Shown: piece after piece, positions 52,857 through 60,463 of the stretch
How the letters are laid out: the number at the start of each line of letters is the position of its first letter
Position numbering within the stretch: the first letter of the stretch is position 1
Assembly: GCA_903925015.1 (NCBI GenBank)
Contig: CAIYDY010000441.1
Coordinates: forward strand, 1 to 64,000
Direction of reading: 5' to 3'
Source: an uncultured Acidobacteriia bacterium
Lineage (GTDB): Bacteria > Acidobacteriota > Terriglobia > Bryobacterales > Bryobacteraceae
DNA: 64,000 nt
Program-made: the position numbers and the translations under genes
Notes under the pieces: model-generated
Told to the model about the DNA's origin: nothing
Database searches by the model: none
Seen by the model: only the letters and a program-made list of their open reading frames with translations

Positions 52857-53251
52857 ATGAAATTTCCATCATCTTCAAACTTGCCGCTTGCATCCGGCAT
52901 CCCGGCACGGTATAGTGCCTACATGGGGTTCGCCCCAGAGTTGGCAGTACCCCAGCACCAACCAAGATATCTCTGCTTGACACAGGCGGGGGACTTGGTG
53001 TAAAACAGATTTTGGTATAAAAATTTCAGTTCGGGTAGTAGGCGAAAGCACTTATAAAAAGCCCACACCCATCAAGATGTACCGCTTCGCTGACCGCTTC
53101 AGGAAAGCAGGCATGCCACACCCTCCGCCCGACACGGAGAAGTTCTCAGGGTAGTACAGTTGCACACGTTGTAGTTGAGGCTCAGGTAGAGAGAACTTTC
53201 CGATTCACGAAGCATCCGCTTCACAGCAGTACAAAATTCACAGGAGAACAA
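52857..53251 (+). promoter_or_regulatory. Promoter and long leader of the surface-protein gene (395-bp gene-free stretch)
   Basis: TTGACA (52977-52982) and TAAAAC (53001-53006) at 18-bp spacing form a promoter; TATAAA at 53016-53021 is a second A/T box. Transcription from here leaves about a 235-nt leader ending in AGGAG before ATG 53252. A small TGGGG-TTCG-CCCCA hairpin (52924-52937) precedes the promoter and could end the upstream transcript. A GGCATGCC palindrome lies at 53110-53117. I recognise no known riboswitch. Confidence 0.55.
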
Positions 53252-54994
53252 ATGAAAAGCTTTAGCATCAAACTATTCGGCATCGCTGGCGCTGCGCTGA
53301 TGTTCAGCAGCATGGCATTCGGCCAGGCCGTCAACGCCGGCTGCGACGTAATCCAGGCACCGGAAGTGAACTTCATCCGCGCGGAAGGCCAGACGGAAGT
53401 GGTTCCGTCGTTCAACATCCGCTGCGCCACGGTTTCCACCCTCGTCAGCAACACCACCATCCAGTTGTTCCTGTCGCCGACCGTCACGGTAACCACCCCC
53501 TTGATCGCCGGTTCCAGCACCAACGTGAACGTCTCGGTCACCGGCGCAACCGGCACCCCGACTGTCACCGTTTCGGGCAGCACCATCACCCTCTCGGGCG
53601 TTGTGATTCCGGTCGGCGGCACCACGCTGACGGTTAGCAATGTTCGCGTCAATGCGACCGCCATCCCGTCCACCTCCGGTGGCGCACCGAGCAACCTGTC
53701 CATCCAGGGCTTCTTGTCCGGTTCCAACACCACTCCTGGTTCGCTCGCTGCCGTCCCGGTTGCCTATGTGACCAACGGTCTCGCGGCCTCCAGCATCGGT
53801 GCTGATTCCGCCTTCGCTTCCACCAACAAGATTTACACCACCGCCGCCAACCTCGCTGCCGCCAGCACCACCAGCGCCTTCGGCGTTTGCGGTTCGCTCA
53901 ACAACTCCACCACGACTGCTGGCTTTGCCAACTTCTACGTGAAGGTTGCTGAGAACTTCGTCAGCGCATTCAAGACCCAAGGCGAAGAACTCTTGGGCGC
54001 AGCTTCCGGTACGCGCTTCAAGGTCACCGTCACCAACATCCCGACGGGCTTGAATTTGTACATGCCGGTGGTTGTCAACCAACGCACCGTCACCGCGGTT
54101 GGTCCCGTTGTCGTGGGCGTTACCGCCTCCGCACAGGCCCAGATCAGTGAATCGGCTGCCACCAACGGTACTGCCAACCAGCAGGTTGCGGTCACCACCC
54201 CGGCGCAGTTCACCCCGGGCAGCGGCTTCTTCACCAACTTCTCCACCACCGATGGCACCACGCTTGGTGCAACCAGCAACAGCGCCACGGGTGGTCTGTT
54301 CCAGGTTCCCGTTTCCAACAACACCGCGACTGCGATCTACGAAATCACTGCCGACGCGCAGGGTTCCATCGATACCTTCGTGATCCCGGTTTACCTGCAA
54401 ACGGGCACCAACGCCCTGCCCAGCCAGTCCACCAGCATGTCCGTGGCCGTCAGCTTCGCCCCTGTCACCGGTGCCAGCACGATCCCGAGCTTCGCTGTTG
54501 GTACATCCACCACCACCACGGCGATGTTGAGCTTCACGGGTTGCACCACCACCCTCCTCTTCCCCTTCGTCAGCAACGCGTCCGGGTTTGAAACGGGTAT
54601 TGCAATCTCCAACACCACCATCAAGACCACCCCGACCGGTTTCGTCAATGCCGTGACCACCACGGTTGAGTCCGGCACCTGCAACCTCGCCTTCTTCGGC
54701 ACCGGTGGCACGAACCCCGCAACGGTTCAGGCTCCGAACCCGAACGAAGGTGGCACTGCCCCCTACGCCACGCAGGAAACGTATGCGTTCACCCTCAGCC
54801 AAGCGCTGGCGGTCAACTCTGCCAATCCCGCAACGTTCACCGGCTTCATCCTCGCCCAGTGCAACTTCCGGTATGCGCACGGCTTCGCCTACATCACCTA
54901 CGGTGGTCTCGGCACGCCGAACGCGGTTGCCATGGGTTACCTCGCCGAACTTCTCGCTCGCGGCGGCGCCTCTGCCGACACGGTCACGTTCTAA
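53252..54994 (+). CDS. Secreted Ser/Thr/Ala-rich surface protein
   Basis: 580 residues with signal peptide (KLFGIAGAALMFSSMAFGQ) and a consensus AGGAG ribosome site. The mature protein is strongly Thr/Ser/Ala/Val-rich, beta-predicted, with a few cysteines (e.g. AGCDVIQAPEVNFIRAEGQ, SFNIRCATV). The first ~400 residues share a module with the protein at 46651; the C-terminal part (TTLLFPFVSNASGFETGIAI; FRYAHGFAYITYGGLG) is the segment seen in other Solibacter-type exported proteins. The own strong promoter, long leader, consensus ribosome site and perfect terminator suggest high expression, as for a surface layer or fibre protein. Confidence 0.83.
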   Translation: MKSFSIKLFGIAGAALMFSSMAFGQAVNAGCDVIQAPEVNFIRAEGQTEVVPSFNIRCATVSTLVSNTTIQLFLSPTVTVTTPLIAGSSTNVNVSVTGATGTPTVTVSGSTITLSGVVIPVGGTTLTVSNVRVNATAIPSTSGGAPSNLSIQGFLSGSNTTPGSLAAVPVAYVTNGLAASSIGADSAFASTNKIYTTAANLAAASTTSAFGVCGSLNNSTTTAGFANFYVKVAENFVSAFKTQGEELLGAASGTRFKVTVTNIPTGLNLYMPVVVNQRTVTAVGPVVVGVTASAQAQISESAATNGTANQQVAVTTPAQFTPGSGFFTNFSTTDGTTLGATSNSATGGLFQVPVSNNTATAIYEITADAQGSIDTFVIPVYLQTGTNALPSQSTSMSVAVSFAPVTGASTIPSFAVGTSTTTTAMLSFTGCTTTLLFPFVSNASGFETGIAISNTTIKTTPTGFVNAVTTTVESGTCNLAFFGTGGTNPATVQAPNPNEGGTAPYATQETYAFTLSQALAVNSANPATFTGFILAQCNFRYAHGFAYITYGGLGTPNAVAMGYLAELLARGGASADTVTF

Positions 54995-55014
54995 GCGATC
55001 CTTCAACACAACTC

Positions 55015-55048
55015 AAAAAGGGGAAGAGCTTCGGCTCTTCCCCTTTTT
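55015..55048 (+). terminator. Strong intrinsic terminator with TTCG loop
   Basis: A perfect 15-bp stem AAAAAGGGGAAGAGC / GCTCTTCCCCTTTTT around TTCG, 20 nt after the surface-protein stop, with T runs on both strands. It isolates the surface-protein transcript from the dimethylargininase-like gene starting at 55074. Confidence 0.95.
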
Positions 55049-55073
55049 GTATTTCTACCCGGAATTTCAAGAC

Positions 55074-55826
55074 ATGATCGCCATCACCCGCGCTGTCAGC
55101 CCTTCCATTGCCAACTGCGAACTGACTTGGCTCCCGCGCGAGCCCATCGACGCGGTCCTCGCCCAACACCAGCACCACGCCTACGAGCTCTGCTTGGCTG
55201 ATCTCGGGGCTACTGTGGTTTCGCTGTCCGCCCTTCCCGATCATCCGGATGCCGTTTTCGTCGAGGACCCGGCCTTGGTGTTGGACGAGGTTGCGGTTAT
55301 CACGTCCATGGGTTGCGAAAGCCGCCGGGGTGAGCGCCGGTCTTTGGCCGATGGCATTGCCCGCTACCGCCCGGTGATCCACATGCAGGGTCCGGGGATG
55401 CTGGAGGGCGGAGATGTTCTAAGGATTGGACGCCAGCTGTTCGTCGGCCTCTCGAATCGCAGCGACCAAGCCGGCATCAATGAATTGGGTTTGATTTTGC
55501 GGCCTTACGGGTCCACGGTACAGCCTATGGAGTTGCGCAACTGTTTGCATCTGAAATCCGCTGTATCGTGGATCGGCGATGGAACGCTGCTGATCAATCG
55601 GGATTGGGTTGATGAGTCGGCTTTCGTGGGTTGGCAGTTGATCGATGTTCAGGAGCCTGCGGCAGGCAATGCGCTGAGAGTCGCGCACACCGTCATCATG
55701 CCCTCCGCATTTCCACAAACCGCAGCCCGCTTGCGTGCCCATGGCTTCCAGGTACGGGAACTCGACCTCTCGGAATTGCTCAAGGCCGAAAGCGGCGTCA
55801 CCTGCTCGAGTCTGATTTTCGACTAG
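55074..55826 (+). CDS. Dimethylarginine dimethylaminohydrolase-like protein (amidinotransferase superfamily)
   Basis: 250 residues from ATG 55074; the frame extends upstream through the terminator and is not coding there. The fivefold alpha-beta propeller motifs of DDAH are present: HHAYELCLADLGATVVSL, VFVEDPALVLDEVAVITSMG, MLEGGDVLRIGRQLFVGLSN, the His in LKSAVSWIGDGTLLINRDW region (NCLHLKSAVS) and the C-terminal catalytic Cys in SGVTCSSLIF. DDAH converts methylated arginine to citrulline; related enzymes act on arginine or ornithine. The 3' end overlaps the convergent ThiF-like gene by 4 nt. Confidence 0.87.
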   Translation: MIAITRAVSPSIANCELTWLPREPIDAVLAQHQHHAYELCLADLGATVVSLSALPDHPDAVFVEDPALVLDEVAVITSMGCESRRGERRSLADGIARYRPVIHMQGPGMLEGGDVLRIGRQLFVGLSNRSDQAGINELGLILRPYGSTVQPMELRNCLHLKSAVSWIGDGTLLINRDWVDESAFVGWQLIDVQEPAAGNALRVAHTVIMPSAFPQTAARLRAHGFQVRELDLSELLKAESGVTCSSLIFD

Positions 55827-56839
55827 TTCCCGACGTAGCGGGAATACAGGCTGCGGGCCACTCCCACATCCTGCGTACCCTTGATGATCGCCCGCCCATC
55901 GGCGAAGACCGTAATCTCGTACTCACCGTCCACCAACCGCAGCGCAAATTCGTTGACGCGCACCTTGCCGACAAGCTCAAGCTGACGTGCCAGTGCGGCC
56001 AAGTCGACCGGTCTGCGACGCTCATGGATCTGGACCGCATTTCGACCGCACAGGCTTACCGGGGCTCGCCGCAAACCCTCCAAGTAGGGGAACTCCCGAC
56101 GTCCGCAAGCGGGGCAATCGGCATCCCGCCCCGGCATCGAGACCTCGCGGACCGGCCCATTCCACAAATTGGCCGTAAAGATCTTACGCCGGACCTGGTC
56201 CGCCTTCCCGGCAAGGATCTTCAACGCCTCCATGGCTTGTATGGAAGCAATCAGGCTGGTGACGGGACCCATCACCCCCGATGTCTCGCAGGTTGGCTGT
56301 GCGCCTGAAGGAGGTTCCGGGTAAATGCATCGAAAACACGCGGACAACCCCGGAAGAATCGGCATTGCAATCCCGTAGGCCCCCACGGCCGCGCCGTAAA
56401 TCCACGGGATGCCATCGCGCACGCAGAAATCATTGATCAGTAGGCGTGTCTCGAAGTTATCGGTAGCGTCCAAAACAACATCTACTCCACCGAGCAATTC
56501 CTCGACGTTTGCAGGGTTTAGGTCGGATACAAAGGCTTCGATCACGACGCCGGAGTTCGCTTCCAACAGGTGTCGCCGCGCAGCCTCGGCCTTCGGAAGT
56601 CCCGCCTCGGCATCGGACTCGGTATAAAGAACCTGGCGCTGTAGATTGCTCTCCTCCACGTAGTCGCGGTCGATCAACCGCAACGTTCCGATTCCCGCGC
56701 GCGCCAACAAACCCGCCTGAACGGTTCCTAGGGCACCGCATCCCACGATGGTGGCGGACGAGGCGGCCAACCGTGCCTGACCCTCAGGCCCGAATGGGGT
56801 GAAACGAGTCTGACGGCTGTAACGTTCCTGAATTGACAT
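55823..56839 (-). CDS. ThiF/MoeB/HesA-family E1-like adenylyltransferase
   Basis: 338 residues from ATG 56839. Nucleotide-binding motif ATIVGCGALGTVQAGLLARA, RYSRQTRFTPFGPEGQARLA at the start, LIDRDYVEESNLQRQVLYTE, and the catalytic Cys region PTCETSGVMGPVTSL. Zinc cysteines are in FRCIYPEPP and DCPACGRRE. Such enzymes adenylate the C-terminus of small sulfur carriers (ThiS or MoaD). The last ~70 residues (VRVNEFALRLVDGEYEITVF) form an added beta domain resembling a ThiS-like fold. ThiS, ThiG and MoaD genes are not adjacent, so thiamine or molybdopterin use is undecided. Confidence 0.9.
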   Translation of the reverse strand: MSIQERYSRQTRFTPFGPEGQARLAASSATIVGCGALGTVQAGLLARAGIGTLRLIDRDYVEESNLQRQVLYTESDAEAGLPKAEAARRHLLEANSGVVIEAFVSDLNPANVEELLGGVDVVLDATDNFETRLLINDFCVRDGIPWIYGAAVGAYGIAMPILPGLSACFRCIYPEPPSGAQPTCETSGVMGPVTSLIASIQAMEALKILAGKADQVRRKIFTANLWNGPVREVSMPGRDADCPACGRREFPYLEGLRRAPVSLCGRNAVQIHERRRPVDLAALARQLELVGKVRVNEFALRLVDGEYEITVFADGRAIIKGTQDVGVARSLYSRYVGN

Positions 56840-56879
56840 GCTCCGCCGACATGGTAACAGACAGCGGATTCTTGATACC

Positions 56880-59852
56880 ATGAAGCAGTTGCGGCACCGC
56901 TACGTATTCGGCGCTTTCGCCGTCTTCATGCCATTGGCCATGGCAATGGCGCAGGACCAGCCGCCAAAAGCCGCGGTCGGTCTGGACGGGCGGAAGATCG
57001 CGTCCATCACATTCGACCCGCCACGGCAGCCGCTCGAACTGAGCGAGATCCGCGAAATCCTACCCCTGAAGGCAGATCAACCGTACAGCGCGGGGACCCT
57101 GCGGCAAGCGATTGAGCGCCTGTATGCGACGGGCCGCTACCGTGATATCCAAGTCGATGCCACTAATTTGGGGGAAGGTGTCGCCCTCCGGTTCCTGACG
57201 CTGAACAGTTGGTTTATCGGCAAAGTTTCGGTAGAGGGAGATTTTTCGGAACCTCCGTCCCATGATCAGCTCGCGGGTGCCGCCGGGTTGGAGTTGGGCT
57301 CGCCCTTCGACCCCGTCCAGCTTGCTGCCGGAGAAGAAAACATCCGGAAGATGCTCCTCGCGAACGGATTTTTCAGCGCCACCGTGACCCATCGTGAGGA
57401 GCAGGACGATGTGTGGCAGCAAGTCCGGGTTATCTACATGGTTTCACCGGGCAAGCGTGTCAAATACCGCACCCCACAGTATCAAGGGGATATGTCCGTC
57501 GTGTCCGCCAGCGACGCAACCCGCGCCACAGGCTGGCCAAAGTTCATTGTGCCTGGATATCGCGGCATCACCCAGACCAGGACGCGGGCGGGGGTGGACA
57601 ACATCCGTTCGAAATTCCAGAATTCCAACCGCCTGCAAGCGACCGTAACACTCGACGGCATCAAGCCCGATGGCACGCCGATGCTTACCATTCAACCCGG
57701 TTCCATCGTGGAAGTGCGTGCCGAGGGTGCGAAGGTCTCCCGATCCACCTTGAAACAGCACGTTCCCATCTTCGAGGAGCGAACGGTGGATGCCGATTTG
57801 ATTGCCGAGGGTGCGAATAACCTCCGGGACTATTTCCAGGCCCGAGGATACTTCGAGGCCAATGTCGAGGCCGATGACCCTCAAACCGTGGTCGGGAAGA
57901 CCAAGATCACGTATCAGATTGATACCGGTCCCCGCCATAGGCTCGCCCACGTGGAGGTCCTGGGAAACCGATATTTCAGTTCCGACACCATCCGGGAGCG
58001 CCTGTTTGTGGTGCCGGCATCATTCGACCTCCGCTTGGGCCGTTACAGCGAGGCATTGCGCCGCCGGGACGAGCAGGCCATCACAGATCTCTACCGTTCG
58101 AACGGCTTCAGCGATGTGAAGGTGACTTCGAGGACCGAAGACGATTACAAGGGTAAAAACGGCGACGTAGCGGCCTTCTTTGTGATCGACGAAGGCCCGC
58201 AGCAGCGTGTGGCCATGTTGCGCATCGAGGGAGCGAGCAAGCTGGACCTGTCGCGCACTTTGGCCACGCTGAGTTCCCAGACGGGACAGGTCTTCAGCGA
58301 ATTCAACATAGCGGCGGACCGCGAAACGATCATCCAGGAGTACGGAGCGGCCGGCTTTGCGGGCGTCACGTTCGAATGGGAGAGCACGCCGGGGACACAG
58401 CCCAATACGGTGGACCTAAAATTTGTGGTTGGCGAGGGGGAGCGCCAGACGGTCCGGGACGTCGCGGTCACGGGGTATACGACGACGCGGGCCAAGTTGG
58501 TCCAGAAACAGATCGGGCTCAAGGCGGGTGATCCGCTATCCCCGTCGGCGATGGCGGACACGCAACGGCGTCTGTATGACCTCGGTATCTTTGCGCGGGT
58601 CAACATGGCGGTGCAGAATCCAGATGGCGACGAGCGCACGCGAACGGTGCTGTATGACTTGGATGAAGCCAGCCGCTACTCACTGACCGGGGGCTTCGGC
58701 GCGGAATTTGCGCGCATCGGCGGCAGCAATGCGGTTTCCGATCTCTCCGATCCCGGTGGCTCGGCAGGATTCAGCCCACGGGTTTCGCTCGACTTGGCAC
58801 GTTTGAACTTCCTGGGCCGCGGCCAGACAATCAGTTTCCAGAGCCGCCTCTCCACCCTGCAACGCCGCGCCGCCATCAGCTACTTCGTGCCACGTGTCCT
58901 GGGACTACCGAAATTTGACGCCAACCTATCCATCTTTTACGACGACACCCACGACGTGAAGACGTTCCAATCCAAACGGGAGGAATTTTCAGCCCAGTTT
59001 GTCCAGCACGAATCGAAGTCGATTACCATGTTCTACCGGTTCAACTACCGGAACGTTGGCGTTTCCAATCTCCAGATCGACCCGTTGCTGTTGCCACGAC
59101 TGGCGCAATCGGTGCGTGTGGGTGTCGCCGCTTTCAACTTGGTGCAGGACCGGCGCGACGATCCCACCGATCCACACAAGGGCGTCTACAACACGATTGA
59201 CGTGGGGTTGGCGGCGCGAGCGTTCGGTTCCCAGACCAGCTTTGTCCGGATCCTAGCGAGGAACGCAACGTACCACCGCATCACGGACAAGTTGATTTTC
59301 GCGCGGGAGACCCAATTCGGGATCCAGCCAGCATTCAGCAACTCCAATGCGGGCGACAGTTCGGACCCAATTCCACTTCCGGAGCGCTATTACGGTGGAG
59401 GCGGCAGTGGCCTGCGGGCGTTCCCCGAGAACCAGGCCGGTCCGCGCGACCTGCTCACTGGCTTCCCGCTCGGCGGCTCGGCGCTATTCTTCAACAATTC
59501 GGAGCTGCGATTCCCACTCTACGGTTCCAACATCAACGGGGTACTGTTCGAGGATGCGGGCAACATCTATTCCAGCCTGGGAAAGATGTCGCTGCGGACC
59601 GAACAGAAAAATCTGGCGGATTTCAACTACATGGTGCATGCCGCTGGATTCGGACTCCGGTACCGGACTCCGGTGGGTCCGCTGCGCTTCGATTTGGCTT
59701 ACAGCATCAATCCACCGAAGTACAACGGCTTCCCCGGCAGCTATGTCCAGTTGGTGGCGTGCTCCGCCGTAGGTGCTGTGACGCCTTGCCAGGCGGCGGT
59801 ACAGCAGATTAGCCACTTCCAATTCTTTTTCTCGATCGGCCAGGCATTCTGA
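56880..59852 (+). CDS. BamA/TamA-family outer-membrane assembly protein
   Basis: 990 residues from ATG 56880 with a signal peptide (YVFGAFAVFMPLAMAMAQ). Several POTRA domains follow (IASITFDPPRQPLELSEIRE; FSEPPSHDQLAGAAGLELGS; HRLAHVEVLGNRYFSSDTIR; RQTVRDVAVTGYTTTRAKLV), then a surface-antigen barrel from about residue 610 (YSLTGGFGAEFARIGGSNAV) ending FQFFFSIGQAF with a terminal Phe. In the barrel YYGGGGSGLRAFPENQ and GPLRFDLAYSINPP carry the family's conserved turns. The downstream TamB-like gene suggests a TamA role rather than BamA itself; the POTRA number by eye is at least five. Confidence 0.9.
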   Translation: MKQLRHRYVFGAFAVFMPLAMAMAQDQPPKAAVGLDGRKIASITFDPPRQPLELSEIREILPLKADQPYSAGTLRQAIERLYATGRYRDIQVDATNLGEGVALRFLTLNSWFIGKVSVEGDFSEPPSHDQLAGAAGLELGSPFDPVQLAAGEENIRKMLLANGFFSATVTHREEQDDVWQQVRVIYMVSPGKRVKYRTPQYQGDMSVVSASDATRATGWPKFIVPGYRGITQTRTRAGVDNIRSKFQNSNRLQATVTLDGIKPDGTPMLTIQPGSIVEVRAEGAKVSRSTLKQHVPIFEERTVDADLIAEGANNLRDYFQARGYFEANVEADDPQTVVGKTKITYQIDTGPRHRLAHVEVLGNRYFSSDTIRERLFVVPASFDLRLGRYSEALRRRDEQAITDLYRSNGFSDVKVTSRTEDDYKGKNGDVAAFFVIDEGPQQRVAMLRIEGASKLDLSRTLATLSSQTGQVFSEFNIAADRETIIQEYGAAGFAGVTFEWESTPGTQPNTVDLKFVVGEGERQTVRDVAVTGYTTTRAKLVQKQIGLKAGDPLSPSAMADTQRRLYDLGIFARVNMAVQNPDGDERTRTVLYDLDEASRYSLTGGFGAEFARIGGSNAVSDLSDPGGSAGFSPRVSLDLARLNFLGRGQTISFQSRLSTLQRRAAISYFVPRVLGLPKFDANLSIFYDDTHDVKTFQSKREEFSAQFVQHESKSITMFYRFNYRNVGVSNLQIDPLLLPRLAQSVRVGVAAFNLVQDRRDDPTDPHKGVYNTIDVGLAARAFGSQTSFVRILARNATYHRITDKLIFARETQFGIQPAFSNSNAGDSSDPIPLPERYYGGGGSGLRAFPENQAGPRDLLTGFPLGGSALFFNNSELRFPLYGSNINGVLFEDAGNIYSSLGKMSLRTEQKNLADFNYMVHAAGFGLRYRTPVGPLRFDLAYSINPPKYNGFPGSYVQLVACSAVGAVTPCQAAVQQISHFQFFFSIGQAF

Positions 59853-60463
59853 TGCGGGTTCTGGCTGGTTTTGTTTTGTTCGCGGGACTTCTGGCCGGGG
59901 AAATTGTGGATCGGGTTGCGGTTTCCTGCGGAAAGCGCGCCATCACCGACAGCGCCATTTCGCTACGGCTCCGACTGACTGCGTTTCAAAATGGGACCCC
60001 GGTGCCCTCAGGAGAGGCCGCGCGGAGGGATGCGGCCCACTTGTTGATTGACCAGGCTCTAGTTGAGGAGGAAATGGGAATCGGCCATTACCGCCGGATC
60101 ACTCCCGAGCGCCGCCAACAACTCCTCAGCAGCTGGAACAAGGAGAACGGCAATCTCGACAAACTGACCGAGTATGGTCTGACACCGGAAGATCTGGAAC
60201 TGGACTTGGCCCGACAAGAGGATCTTCTCAACTTCCTCAACATTCGCTTCCGCCCCGCAGTCCAAGTCCACGAGGAGGAAATCCAGCGGTACTTTGACCT
60301 CAAAATCCGTCCGAACGCGGGTCCCGATGCAACGGTGGCAGACTACCGTGCGAGAATTGAGCAACTCTTGGTCGAAGCCCGCGCGGATGTCGAACTTGAG
60401 GCTTGGCTGAGGGACCAACGCAAGCGGACGCGCATCGACTTTGTCGAAAAGGAACTCCAGTGA
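59852..60463 (+). CDS. Periplasmic SurA-N-like chaperone without a PPIase domain
   Basis: 203 residues overlapping the barrel gene stop by 1 nt (TGATG). Signal peptide (VLAGFVLFAGLLAGEIV), then VDRVAVSCGKRAITDSAISL and a helical core (DAAHLLIDQALVEEEMGIGH; KLTEYGLTPEDLELDLARQE) typical of the SurA N-terminal peptide-binding domain. It ends in basic helices (AWLRDQRKRTRIDFVEKELQ) without any parvulin module. It likely holds unfolded outer-membrane proteins for the flanking assembly factors. Its stop overlaps the GTG of the next gene. Confidence 0.83.
   Translation: MRVLAGFVLFAGLLAGEIVDRVAVSCGKRAITDSAISLRLRLTAFQNGTPVPSGEAARRDAAHLLIDQALVEEEMGIGHYRRITPERRQQLLSSWNKENGNLDKLTEYGLTPEDLELDLARQEDLLNFLNIRFRPAVQVHEEEIQRYFDLKIRPNAGPDATVADYRARIEQLLVEARADVELEAWLRDQRKRTRIDFVEKELQ

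Noticed and set aside
53007-53251. Known riboswitch (cyclic di-GMP, cobalamin, TPP or SAM type) in the surface-gene leader
   Set aside because: None of the conserved core strings of those classes is visible; the leader is reported only as an unexplained long leader.
53273-55009. 578-codon open frame on the minus strand across the surface-protein gene
   Set aside because: Composition is typical of the antisense of a Thr/Ser/Ala/Val-rich gene (Gly/Arg/Asp/Glu-rich), with no domain and no ribosome site; the plus-strand gene has signal peptide, ribosome site and terminator.
54666-55073. 136-codon extension upstream of the dimethylargininase-like gene
   Set aside because: Runs through the surface-protein gene and its terminator; family homology starts at ATG 55074.
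56837-56840. CATG giving overlapping starts for the ThiF-like and BamA/TamA-like genes
   Set aside because: The barrel protein's signal peptide begins at ATG 56880; the upstream ATG 56838 adds a non-conserved Arg-rich stretch.
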